Of a DNA stretch of 64,000 nucleotides, positions 18,467 to 26,055 are shown one piece after another. The notes under the pieces are model-generated. The model did not search any database. It saw nothing but the letters and a program-made list of their open reading frames with translations, and was not told the DNA's origin. The position numbers and the translations under genes were made by a program. Each line of letters begins with the position of its first letter. Position 1 is the stretch's first letter. This stretch comes from Chitinophaga polysaccharea (lineage in GTDB: Bacteria > Bacteroidota > Bacteroidia > Chitinophagales > Chitinophagaceae): the NCBI RefSeq assembly GCF_007829335.1, contig NZ_VIWO01000002.1, positions 558,001 through 622,000 on the forward strand. The letters are read 5' to 3'.

Positions 18467-18541
18467 ATCACGAATCACTTTATTTTTCGTTATTGTGCTT
18501 TTTTTTTCTTAGCGTCTCAAAAAATAGGTATTTATCCTTAC

Positions 18542-19906
18542 TTACGAGGTGGTAAGTTGCCGGCTATTGCTGGCGTACGGCCGTAGCAGGCCTATGATGA
18601 CTTCATTTTCCGCATAGGGGGTCAGGTAGGTTTTGAACTGTTCCACATCAGACATGTCTACTTCTGCGGGTATATAGCCCATTCCGTAAAACCGTCCCCG
18701 CTCCATCAGGATACAGCTCTTTTCGTTACTGCTGCGTCCCTTATCGATGATGGTAACCGAAGGTTGTTGCTCCTGCAGGAAAGCGATGGCGGCCTTCACC
18801 CGTTCATTATAAGCTGCCGGCGCTTCGGCTTTTTCGCAAGCCCCTTTACAGGTAGCGGCGGCAATACCGGCACAGGTGCCGGTACCTTTCTGGAGAAAAC
18901 ACAATTTGGGGCATAACCCGAACTCCTTTATCAGCGAGCGTAGCAGGCGATGTCCATCTATCAGTAAATTAAAGCTGTGTATGGGGTGGGTATACTTCCG
19001 TTTCTTTTCTATGGCCAGCCTCAGGTAGCCGTGCTGGTCTTCAAACAGGTAAAAGCCATAGCGGAACTCCACCCGCTTCTGGGCGGAGTTATAAATGGGC
19101 CAAAGCCGTTTTATCTCGACCGACTCCAGGATGCAGGCCATCAGGTCTGTAGCCGTTTCCTGGTGGGTAATGCTATAAATAGTGCGGAGGAAGTTTTGTC
19201 GCTGGCGACTGGTACTATGCCCCGTAAAGTGGCTGTTAACACGCTTCTTGAGGTCTTTCGCCTTGCCTACATATACCACTTTCCCCTTCTGGTCGTGGAA
19301 ATAGTATACGCCAGGGCGGTCGGGCAACGACTTTACCTGTTCTGGTGGCAGGTTTGGTGGCAGGAACTGTTCTTTTGAACCCACCTTCAGCGCGGCAGCA
19401 ATCACCTTCTCTTTATCATTAGCCAGCAACAGGCCGAAGAGTTTAGCCGTAGCCTCCGCATCGCCACCGGCGCGATGACGGCCATGTATGGGGATACTGA
19501 AATGCCGGCAGATATTACCCAGGCTATAGGATGCCAGGCCGGGGAAGATTTTGCGGCCCAGTCGAACCGTACAAAGTTTTTTCGTTTGCAGGTCAAAACC
19601 GGCGGTGTTCAGTTGATGCTTAATAAAAGAATAGTCGAAGTTGACGTTGTGTGCCACAAAGATGCGGTCTTTCAACAAATCGAACAGCATCGGCGCAATC
19701 GCTTCAAAGGGAGGTGCTTCCGCCACCATTTCATTGGTGATCCCTGTCAGGGATTCAATATAATAAGGAATGGGTATACCGGGGTTTACCAGGGTTTGGT
19801 AATGCTGCGTAATTTCCTTGCCATCGAACAGGAATACAGCAATTTCCGTAATTCCATTGGCACTGGCATGGCCACCTGTTGTTTCAATATCTACAATTGC
19901 GTACAT
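18542..19906 (-). CDS. Exonuclease / GIY-YIG endonuclease fusion (DnaQ-UvrC-like)
   Basis: A 454-residue two-nuclease protein. Residues 1-165 are a DEDDh 3'-5' exonuclease of the DnaQ type, with D6 and E8 (VDIETT), D91 (VNFD), H144 and D149 (HRAGGD) all present. Residues about 195-280 are a GIY-YIG domain (GVYYF 199-203, VYVGKA 211-216, conserved RVNSHF after it), as in the N-terminal half of UvrC. The C-terminal 170 residues include a cysteine-rich patch (CPKLCFLQKGTGTC...CKGAC). The architecture resembles Cho/UvrC-like DNA repair nucleases fused to a proofreading exonuclease; a role in excision repair is inferred. Confidence 0.88.
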   Translation of the reverse strand: MYAIVDIETTGGHASANGITEIAVFLFDGKEITQHYQTLVNPGIPIPYYIESLTGITNEMVAEAPPFEAIAPMLFDLLKDRIFVAHNVNFDYSFIKHQLNTAGFDLQTKKLCTVRLGRKIFPGLASYSLGNICRHFSIPIHGRHRAGGDAEATAKLFGLLLANDKEKVIAAALKVGSKEQFLPPNLPPEQVKSLPDRPGVYYFHDQKGKVVYVGKAKDLKKRVNSHFTGHSTSRQRQNFLRTIYSITHQETATDLMACILESVEIKRLWPIYNSAQKRVEFRYGFYLFEDQHGYLRLAIEKKRKYTHPIHSFNLLIDGHRLLRSLIKEFGLCPKLCFLQKGTGTCAGIAAATCKGACEKAEAPAAYNERVKAAIAFLQEQQPSVTIIDKGRSSNEKSCILMERGRFYGMGYIPAEVDMSDVEQFKTYLTPYAENEVIIGLLRPYASNSRQLTTS

Positions 19907-20204
19907 CCGTTGGCAAATATATGGATTGTTACTACTAAATTTTCATGAATAAGGTTTGAAGTATTTGAAAAAAATTATACATAATTTGATAATAAATGAG
20001 TTACGGTTAAAATCATTACCTTTAACAACAACGATAAATAGTACATCATTTACCGTATTTGATCCATTTGCTCCCAAAGATTATCAACCGATATTTGTGT
20101 TACAAAAAATTGAACAATAATTTTCAGTTCTTGTTAAAATATAGTCCTGCAGCGGTTTTCGCAGCTAAAAATATCATTGATTCATTATAAAACTACATTT
20201 ACTT
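19907..20204. other. AT-rich intergenic region upstream of the YceI gene
   Basis: These 298 bp separate the divergent exonuclease and YceI genes. They are AT-rich and have no open reading frame or tRNA that I can support. Several TATTTG and ATTTG motifs occur (for example near 20069 and 20094), but none is an exact TAnnTTTG with a -33 partner at the right distance, so I do not place a promoter. Confidence 0.5.
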
Positions 20205-20738
20205 ATGGCAAAGCAACAATGGACGTTAGACCTAACCCACAGTGAACTCGGATTTAAAATCCGTCACCTGATGATTACCAATATCAATGGTAAGTTTCAC
20301 AATTTCACGGTAGATGCCGAAACGGAGGGAGAAGACTTTATGACGGCAAAAGTAACGGTGAAAGTAGATGTAGACTCCATCACTACGGGCAGTGATGACC
20401 GGGACAAGCACCTCCGTTCGCCTGACTTCTTTGATGTAAATACTTTCCGGGATATTACGTTTGTAACCACGAAGTATGAAAACGTGGACAATGATGGCTC
20501 CTACGAGTTATGGGGCGATCTGACCATCCGCAATGTAACCAAGAATGTAAAGCTGGACGTTGAATTCGGCGGCGTGGTAAAAGACCCCTGGGGCAATACC
20601 AAAGCAGGATTTACTATTAACGGTAAAATCAACCGTAAAGATTTTGGCCTTACCTGGAATGCTGCCACAGAAACCGGTGGCGTGTTGGTCGGCGACGATG
20701 TGAAGCTCTACGGAGAAGTGCAATTAATTAAAAAATAG
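20205..20738 (+). CDS. YceI family protein
   Basis: A 177-residue lipocalin-like protein of the YceI family, which binds isoprenoid-type ligands in a beta-barrel. Family features are the start WTLDLTHSELGFKIRHLMI, the central DRDKHLRSPDFFDV and the final FGLTWN. It has no signal peptide, so it is a cytoplasmic form, unlike the periplasmic E. coli protein. It opens a plus-strand run of stress-related genes; a hairpin lies in the 66 bp before the next gene. Confidence 0.92.
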   Translation: MAKQQWTLDLTHSELGFKIRHLMITNINGKFHNFTVDAETEGEDFMTAKVTVKVDVDSITTGSDDRDKHLRSPDFFDVNTFRDITFVTTKYENVDNDGSYELWGDLTIRNVTKNVKLDVEFGGVVKDPWGNTKAGFTINGKINRKDFGLTWNAATETGGVLVGDDVKLYGEVQLIKK

Positions 20739-20743
20739 AAGGA

Positions 20744-20804
20744 AGTGGTTAGTTGCGGATAGCTACTACCTGCAGCTAACCACTCCTGCTTAAAAGGAGG
20801 TGTT
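20744..20804 (+). promoter_or_regulatory. Hairpin followed by an unusually strong Shine-Dalgarno sequence
   Basis: Segments 20744-20758 and 20770-20784 form a 15-bp stem with two G-U pairs. Right after it, AAAAGGAGGTG (20792-20802) stands just before the ATG at 20805 and is complementary to the end of 16S rRNA. Bases 20783-20787 (CTCCT) can pair with AGGAG at 20795-20799, so formation of the first stem and masking of the Shine-Dalgarno compete for 20783-20784. Confidence 0.5.
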
Positions 20805-21743
20805 ATGAACGAACAAGCTATCACTGGGTTACACCATATTACCGCGATATCCGGCAATGCTAAGAAAAATTATGATTTTTACACCCGCGTCATGGGGTTG
20901 CGATTTGTAAAAAAGACGGTAAACTTTGACGACCCACATACCTACCATTTTTACTACGGGGATGAAACCGGCACTCCTGGCACCATACTCACCTTTTTCC
21001 CCTGGGAAGATATTATGGCCGGCCGCAGAGGCACACATATGGCCACTGAAATAGGTTACTCCATCCCGGAAGGCAGTATTGATTTCTGGTTAAAGCGATT
21101 CGAAAAAGAGAATATTATTTATAATAAGCCTTCTTCCAAATTCGGCGAAATATATCTGACTTTCCTGGATCCCGATGGGCTGAAGATAGAACTAACGGTA
21201 CCGGACCTACCCGATTCCCGCGTTCCCTGGGTTACGCCGGAAGTACCTGAAGAACATGCTACGCGTGGATTTCACCATGTAACGCTGACACTGGAGGACG
21301 TACAGGCTACCTCTGATATACTGGTATCCGTTTTTGGTTACCAGCTGGTAAAGCATCATGCCAACCGCTATCGTTTTGCCAGTCCAGCTGGCGATACTGC
21401 CAACTTTATAGACCTGGTGGAAGCCAAGGGCGAACCACGTGGCCATGTAGCCGGGGGCAGTATACACCACATCGCATTCCGGATGAAAGACGATGCCATG
21501 CAATTACATTACCGGCAGCTCCTGGAAGACCGTGGCCTGCATCCAACAGAGCAGCTGGATCGTAAATATTTCCGCTCCGTATATTTCCGGGAGCCGGGAG
21601 GCGTGCTGTTTGAACTGGCCACCGACACCCCGGGATTTGCGGTGGATGAGCCGATAGCCGAGCTGGGTACGCACCTGATGTTACCGGACCAATTTGAACC
21701 GCAGCGGGAAGAGATTGTAAAAAAACTGATTACACTGGGATAG
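20805..21743 (+). CDS. Ring-cleaving dioxygenase-like glyoxalase/VOC protein (MhqO type)
   Basis: A 312-residue protein with two vicinal-oxygen-chelate modules. The first begins GLHHITAISG and the second GFHHVTLTL, with a later GGSIHHIAFR and a C-terminal FREPGGVLFELATD metal-ligand glutamate. It resembles MhqO-type hydroquinone/catechol dioxygenases induced by quinones in Firmicutes. The enzyme would be cytoplasmic and metal-dependent. The substrate is inferred only. It stands between YceI and OsmC genes, consistent with electrophile stress. Confidence 0.88.
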   Translation: MNEQAITGLHHITAISGNAKKNYDFYTRVMGLRFVKKTVNFDDPHTYHFYYGDETGTPGTILTFFPWEDIMAGRRGTHMATEIGYSIPEGSIDFWLKRFEKENIIYNKPSSKFGEIYLTFLDPDGLKIELTVPDLPDSRVPWVTPEVPEEHATRGFHHVTLTLEDVQATSDILVSVFGYQLVKHHANRYRFASPAGDTANFIDLVEAKGEPRGHVAGGSIHHIAFRMKDDAMQLHYRQLLEDRGLHPTEQLDRKYFRSVYFREPGGVLFELATDTPGFAVDEPIAELGTHLMLPDQFEPQREEIVKKLITLG

Positions 21744-21818
21744 TATGAACATCACCAGCTACAACAAAACACACCGTTAACGGCAGCAGGGCTTAAAGAC
21801 AATTATCAACAATAAAAT

Positions 21819-22220
21819 ATGGATCAGGAAGTTAGTGTAAGTTTATCCGGACAGCCTTACCAGGTCACCATCGATACCCGGGGGCACCGCTGGCTGGGAG
21901 ATGAACCTGAAGACGTGGGTGGCGGCGACACTGGCCCACAACCCGGGGAGTTATTATTAAGCAGTTTGGGCGCCTGCACAGCGATTACCTTAAAGATGTA
22001 TGCCAACAGGAAAAAATGGCCGGTAGAACATATAGCCGTGGAACTGCGCTACAACAGTGCGGCAAAGCCTAATTCACTTACCACCGTCATTGATATGGAA
22101 ATTCATTTTACGGGAAACCTCAGCGAGGAACAGCATGCCCGCCTGCTGCAGATAGCGCACTCCTGCCCTGTTCACAAAGTGCTGAGCAATCCTATTGTTA
22201 TCAATACAAAAGCAGTTTAA
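21819..22220 (+). CDS. OsmC family protein
   Basis: A 133-residue OsmC-like protein, a family of thiol-dependent peroxide reductases. The first family cysteine sits in LLSSLGACTAITLKMYA and the second in AHSCPVHKVLSNP, the usual pair. The opening VSLSGQPYQVTIDTRGHRWLGDEP matches the YhfA/OsmC subgroup rather than Ohr. It is 75 bp after the glyoxalase and 4 bp before the iron-sulfur gene, and so is part of the stress run. Confidence 0.9.
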   Translation: MDQEVSVSLSGQPYQVTIDTRGHRWLGDEPEDVGGGDTGPQPGELLLSSLGACTAITLKMYANRKKWPVEHIAVELRYNSAAKPNSLTTVIDMEIHFTGNLSEEQHARLLQIAHSCPVHKVLSNPIVINTKAV

Positions 22221-22224
22221 AGAG

Positions 22225-22668
22225 ATGAAAGATATTACCAAACATTACACCAACGGGGAAGTAACCATTGTATGGAAACCGAATGTTTGTATACATTCGG
22301 AGATGTGTTTTCATGGGCTGCCTGACGTATTTAATCCGCATCAAAAGCCCTGGATCAATGCGGAAGGCGCTTCCACAGAAAAGATTGTATCGCAGGTGAA
22401 GCAATGCCCTTCCGGCGCCCTTACATTTTATATGAATGCCGATATAGCGGCGGAGGGAGGTACCGCCCCCGATATTACTGCCGAAAGCATTGTAGAACCT
22501 ATGCCTAATGGTCCGCTGCTGGTATATGGTAATATCGTGGTAAAGGATGCCAGTGGTAAAGAAACGCATAAAAATAAAGTTACTGCTTTCTGCCGCTGTG
22601 GCGGTTCTTCCAATAAGCCTTATTGCGACGGCACGCATACCAAAATTAATTTCTCTGATAAATCTTAA
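22225..22668 (+). CDS. 4Fe-4S mono-cluster (YjdI-like) and CDGSH iron-sulfur domain fusion
   Basis: From the ATG at 22225 this is a 147-residue protein with two iron-sulfur modules. Residues 1-70 match the divergent 4Fe-4S domain of E. coli YjdI (C22, C28 and C61 in VCIHSEMC and QCPSGAL). Residues 120-147 are a CDGSH zinc-finger-type 2Fe-2S site: C123-R-C125, C134 and H138 in KPYCDGTH, the three-Cys one-His ligand set of mitoNEET. The start is 4 bp after OsmC and the next gene is a YjdJ-like acetyltransferase, the same neighbour as yjdI-yjdJ in E. coli. A redox or cluster-transfer role is inferred. Confidence 0.9.
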   Translation: MKDITKHYTNGEVTIVWKPNVCIHSEMCFHGLPDVFNPHQKPWINAEGASTEKIVSQVKQCPSGALTFYMNADIAAEGGTAPDITAESIVEPMPNGPLLVYGNIVVKDASGKETHKNKVTAFCRCGGSSNKPYCDGTHTKINFSDKS

Positions 22669-22675
22669 TGATAGT

Positions 22676-22948
22676 ATGGAACTTACGATTACCAATAATA
22701 CAGCGAAACAACAGTTTGAAACCGTGGTAGAAGGTCATACAGCGCTGATTGCCTATAAACTGTTTCCCGGCGGCATTGCCTACATACATACAGAAGTACC
22801 ACAGGAACTGGAAGGCCGGGGCATAGCCGGCCAGCTGGCGAAGTATGTACTGGAATATGCCAGGGAACAGCACCTGAAAGTGAAGCCATTATGCCCTTAC
22901 GTAAACGCCTATATGAAAAGACACCCTGAGTACAACGACCTGTTGTAA
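22676..22948 (+). CDS. YjdJ-like GNAT N-acetyltransferase
   Basis: A 90-residue mini-GNAT protein. The acetyl-CoA loop is in HTEVPQELEGRGIAGQLAKYVLEYA and the short C-terminal part (KVKPLCPYVNAYMKRHPEY) fits the YjdJ/YidJ class with one conserved cysteine. Substrate unknown. The start ATG at 22676 lies 7 bp after the iron-sulfur gene; the frame remains open upstream, but that extension only overlaps the CDGSH gene. The order 4Fe-4S protein then GNAT is shared with E. coli yjdI-yjdJ, which points to a joint role. Confidence 0.85.
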   Translation: MELTITNNTAKQQFETVVEGHTALIAYKLFPGGIAYIHTEVPQELEGRGIAGQLAKYVLEYAREQHLKVKPLCPYVNAYMKRHPEYNDLL

Positions 22949-22982
22949 CAGTTGTCTGATTAATATCTAACAAATACCTGTT

Positions 22983-23558
22983 ATGCAACTATTAAAGTTT
23001 ATTCAACAGCCCTGGCACTGGTCGGTGTCGGGATTGCTGATCGGGCTTACGGTACCGGTGCTGCTGATATTGGGGAACAAAGTGTTTGGCATCTCTTCTT
23101 CCCTACGACATATCTGCGCCGCGTGTTTTCCGGCCAATATCACCTTCTTTAAATACGACTGGAAGAAAGAGTCGTGGAATCTTTTCTTCGCAGCAGGCAT
23201 CCTGCTGGGGGCATTTATCGCCGGGCATTACCTGCAGGATGGACAAGACACCCAGGTAGCAGCGGCTACCCGGGAGCGTTTGGCCAGTTATGGTATACAC
23301 GACTACCGCGCGTTATTACCGCCTGAAATATTCAGCTGGCAGCAGCTGTTTACCTGGAAGGGACTTATTTTCTTCGTGATAGGCGGTTTCATGATAGGCT
23401 TTGGCACCCGGTACGCCGGAGGTTGTACCTCGGGGCATTCCATTATGGGATTGTCCAACCTGCAATGGCCTTCGCTGGTGGCCACGGTCTGTTTTATGGC
23501 TGGCGGGTTTGCCAGCGCAAATCTCTTTATTCCCCTTATTTTTAAATGGCTTCACTAA
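22983..23558 (+). CDS. YeeE/YedE family sulfur-transport protein, first half
   Basis: A 191-residue membrane protein with about four to five helices and the family cysteine motif [14 protein letters not shown] at about residues 140-153. In the YeeE/YedE (TsuA, PmpAB) family such cysteines pass thiosulfate or other sulfur species across the membrane. Here the function is split between two short genes, as in PmpA/PmpB pairs. Its stop codon is one base from the start of the second half, so they are co-translated. Confidence 0.9.
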   Translation: MQLLKFIQQPWHWSVSGLLIGLTVPVLLILGNKVFGISSSLRHICAACFPANITFFKYDWKKESWNLFFAAGILLGAFIAGHYLQDGQDTQVAAATRERLASYGIHDYRALLPPEIFSWQQLFTWKGLIFFVIGGFMIGFGTRYAGGCTSGHSIMGLSNLQWPSLVATVCFMAGGFASANLFIPLIFKWLH

Positions 23559-23559
23559 A

Positions 23560-23970
23560 ATGAAAAATGTTAAGTACCTGTTGGCAGGCGTTTTCTTCGG
23601 CATTGTACTGGTAAAAGCCCAGGTGATCAGCTGGTTCCGGATACAGGAAATGTTTCAGCTCACGTCTTTTCATATGTATGGGGTGATTGGCACGGCGGTG
23701 GTGACCGGCATCATCTCCTTACAGTTGATTAAACGCTTTCATATCAAAACGCTCTCAGGTGATCCAATTGTAGTGGCGCCCAAAAAGTTCAGCAAGGGGC
23801 AAATATACGGGGGATTGATCTTCGGACTGGGATGGGCTATCACCGGCGCCTGTCCGGGGCCGCTCTTCGCCCAGATAGGAATGGGATTTAGCGTAGTGGC
23901 GGTCACATTAGTGAGTGCCATTGCCGGCACCTGGGTATACGGCGCTATCCAGGCTAAGCTGCCTCAATAA
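23560..23970 (+). CDS. YeeE/YedE family sulfur-transport protein, second half
   Basis: A 136-residue membrane protein with four predicted helices and the second cysteine motif, AITGACPGPLFAQIG, at about residues 100-114. It pairs with the 22983-23558 product to give a complete YeeE/YedE-type channel. The chosen start is the ATG at 23560, one base after the stop of the first half; a longer frame upstream overlaps that gene and is not needed. An intrinsic terminator follows at once, closing the run that began with YceI. Confidence 0.9.
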   Translation: MKNVKYLLAGVFFGIVLVKAQVISWFRIQEMFQLTSFHMYGVIGTAVVTGIISLQLIKRFHIKTLSGDPIVVAPKKFSKGQIYGGLIFGLGWAITGACPGPLFAQIGMGFSVVAVTLVSAIAGTWVYGAIQAKLPQ

Positions 23971-23973
23971 AAA

Positions 23974-24012
23974 AGCAAAGCTCCAGGGAATGGATCCCTG
24001 AAGCTCTTTTGC
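23974..24012. terminator. Terminator after the YeeE pair
   Basis: A stem built from AGCAAAGCT-CCAGGG and CCCTG-AAGCTCTTTTGCT with small bulges, loop around 23988-23994, lies between the convergent YeeE and DUF4142 genes. T-rich and A-rich flanks let it serve either strand. Confidence 0.65.
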
Positions 24013-24042
24013 TATTCTCTGGACTCACAACTTGCTTATTGA

Positions 24043-24615
24043 TTATTTTAATGCTTTCTGGATGACTCTGGCAGAATCCTGGTGCACTTTCAAAGTTGGC
24101 AACGTGCTTGTTGCCCATGTTTTAAGATCCGGATCTGTCAGATCGCTGGAGGCTTTTTCAAACTCTTTTACATCCTTATCGTGGTCATCTACCATCATGT
24201 CGATGTAAGATTTATCAAAATCTTTCCCGCTCTTTTTACCCAGATCATCCAGATGATTTTTTTCCTGGGTAGATAGTTCAGCAGGTAATGCAATATTTTT
24301 CTTTCCTGCCAGTTCTTTCAGCTGATCTCCTGCCTTGGTATGGTCGGTTACCATCATAGCGCCAAACGCTTTGACTCTTGCATTAGATGCTTTTTCCTGT
24401 GCCAGTTTTCCCATGGCTACTTCCATCATACCGCCATTAGCAGCATCCACTGCAAACTTTGAAGAATTTTCATCTACCGGTTTAGCGATTTCATTGAGGT
24501 CCTTGGCGCTGTCGACCGGTTTTTCCGATTGCGGATTCCTGTTGGTGCTATTGCCACAGGACTGCGTCATCCATGCAGCCAGGGCTATAGTTGATACTAA
24601 CATTAGTTTCTTCAT
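24043..24615 (-). CDS. DUF4142 family lipoprotein
   Basis: A 190-residue protein with a signal peptide and lipobox (WMTQSC, Cys20), a short polar linker, and a DUF4142 domain from about residue 55 to the end: a ferritin-like four-helix bundle with the markers EVAMGKLAQEKASN, AFGAMMVTDHTKA and YIDMMVDDHDKDV. The domain contains several His and Asp residues but its activity is not established. It is a single gene with its own short upstream region and is predicted to face the periplasm. Confidence 0.9.
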   Translation of the reverse strand: MKKLMLVSTIALAAWMTQSCGNSTNRNPQSEKPVDSAKDLNEIAKPVDENSSKFAVDAANGGMMEVAMGKLAQEKASNARVKAFGAMMVTDHTKAGDQLKELAGKKNIALPAELSTQEKNHLDDLGKKSGKDFDKSYIDMMVDDHDKDVKEFEKASSDLTDPDLKTWATSTLPTLKVHQDSARVIQKALK

Positions 24616-24784
24616 GACGTAATATTTTGGGTTCGTAATAGGTGTGCCTGTATAGCATTGATTTTACAAAAACGGGACCCGGATTACGCCCTCTTGCTCC
24701 ATATGCGCTACTATAAAGCGTTTCCCGGACTCAGCGAGCTGCAGGGCATGTGATAGTATTTGTAGATTGTTTTCCCCAGAGCGC

Positions 24785-24847
24785 GAAAAAAATGGTGTTT
24801 CCCTTACTGCTGCGTTCTCTATTAACAGCGATAAGGAAAACACCATT
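24785..24847 (-). terminator. Terminator after the zinc-ribbon membrane protein gene
   Basis: Arms 24791-24812 and 24826-24847 pair at 19 of 22 positions, and the minus strand then runs into seven T. It ends the SPFH/zinc-ribbon unit. Confidence 0.75.
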
Positions 24848-24868
24848 TGCCGGTGGTGCTGGTATTAA

Positions 24869-25993
24869 TTATTTCGATTGACTAACGAAGTAGATAGTCG
24901 TAATGATAACAATGATCAGGAGGATAAGCCCCACAATCTTGATCCAGCTGTAAGGTCTGTCGCCCGTTACTTCTCCTGTGCAGGCATTTACCACGAAATG
25001 ATAAAGTTTTCCGTTGTAGCGGTACGCACTGATCCAGACAGGCAGCAACAGGTATTTAATTCCCAGGTTATTATAATCTACCTCATAACGGTCGATGCTT
25101 TGTTCATCACCACCAATGTCACTGCAAATTTCGTCTCGTATTACCGGGTCCATTCTCTTCTTAGCAACCACCAGGGCCTGTTCGGCATTGGTTTGATATA
25201 TTTCTGCGCGAAATCCGCTCAGGTACCGCCCATCGTATTGCTTCAACTGGTCGAGCAGCCAGGGTTCCAGTATCTGCGCCATTTTAAGTGGCAACGAGGG
25301 ACTGGCAGATACCAGTACATCCCGGAAATCGTTGCTCACCCTACCGGAAGCAGGGTACCAGGCAGTATGACGCACCTGCCGGGTGCGGGTTTCCGTTTTA
25401 CCATTTACCTCTTCTGTGTAAGTTTCGGTGGTGTAATAGTACTCTCCTCTTTGTCCTGCGTAATCGGTAACCGTATCGGTATCGTAGCTCCAGTGCGGGA
25501 TGTATATGCCTTTCAGTTGCTGAGAAGAGCCATCCTTTACTTTCTTCACCAGGTCGGAAGGGGCGAACCAGAGCTTACTCATCCAGGTGCGGAAGTGTTG
25601 CAGGGCTTCATTATCTTTTACCACGAAGGGCAGTACATAATGTGGCTGGAGAATAGCCGTTGTCTGCGTTGTATCTACCACCAGCGGAGAGGCGCAAAAC
25701 GGGCAGGCGTCGGCAGTTACATTGGGAAGCATAGTTGTAGAAGCGCCACAGCTTTTACATTTTACGACCACCGCTTGTTGGGTGGTTTCGGTATGATTTT
25801 GCTGTTCCGCGATAAAGGTAGCATAGTCTATCGCGTGGACGGCGGTGGTAACGGTTTCCTGTTCAATTTCATTTACAGTGCCGCAGTATTCACATACCAG
25901 GCTGTTGGTACCGGGAGCATAATGCAGGATGGCTCCACAGTTCTGGCATTTCAGCGAGTTGACTGTTTCACTTGTTTTTTCCTCGAAAGACAT
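24869..25993 (-). CDS. Zinc-ribbon membrane protein (YdjG-like partner of SPFH protein)
   Basis: A 374-residue protein from the ATG at 25993; the frame is open for another 51 codons but that part only covers the intergenic gap. It has two CxxC zinc-ribbon sites near the N-terminus (LKCQNCGAIL with LVCEYCGT, about residues 14-40) and another pair (VKCKSCGAS with ADACPFCASP, about 75-100). A long globular region and a single C-terminal membrane helix (about 347-368) follow. The pattern matches proteins annotated as primosomal-protein-N'-like or YdjG-like zinc ribbons. It sits 62 bp after an SPFH-GYF gene, as YdjG sits near YdjI in Bacillus. No pspA homologue is present here. Confidence 0.78.
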   Translation of the reverse strand: MSFEEKTSETVNSLKCQNCGAILHYAPGTNSLVCEYCGTVNEIEQETVTTAVHAIDYATFIAEQQNHTETTQQAVVVKCKSCGASTTMLPNVTADACPFCASPLVVDTTQTTAILQPHYVLPFVVKDNEALQHFRTWMSKLWFAPSDLVKKVKDGSSQQLKGIYIPHWSYDTDTVTDYAGQRGEYYYTTETYTEEVNGKTETRTRQVRHTAWYPASGRVSNDFRDVLVSASPSLPLKMAQILEPWLLDQLKQYDGRYLSGFRAEIYQTNAEQALVVAKKRMDPVIRDEICSDIGGDEQSIDRYEVDYNNLGIKYLLLPVWISAYRYNGKLYHFVVNACTGEVTGDRPYSWIKIVGLILLIIVIITTIYFVSQSK

Positions 25994-26055
25994 AGGAATA
26001 TTTTGGGTAACGGCTGTTGAGCCGATGCAGGGATCAACAGCCGTTACCATGATTG

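Noticed and set aside
24664..24846. A 60-codon minus-strand frame between the DUF4142 and zinc-ribbon genes.
   Set aside because: It runs through the terminator hairpin of the upstream gene and has no recognisable features.
24878..26020. A 380-codon open frame antisense to the zinc-ribbon membrane protein gene.
   Set aside because: It mirrors a gene with clear zinc-ribbon sites and a membrane helix; the antisense translation shows no domain, and such long shadows are common at this base composition.
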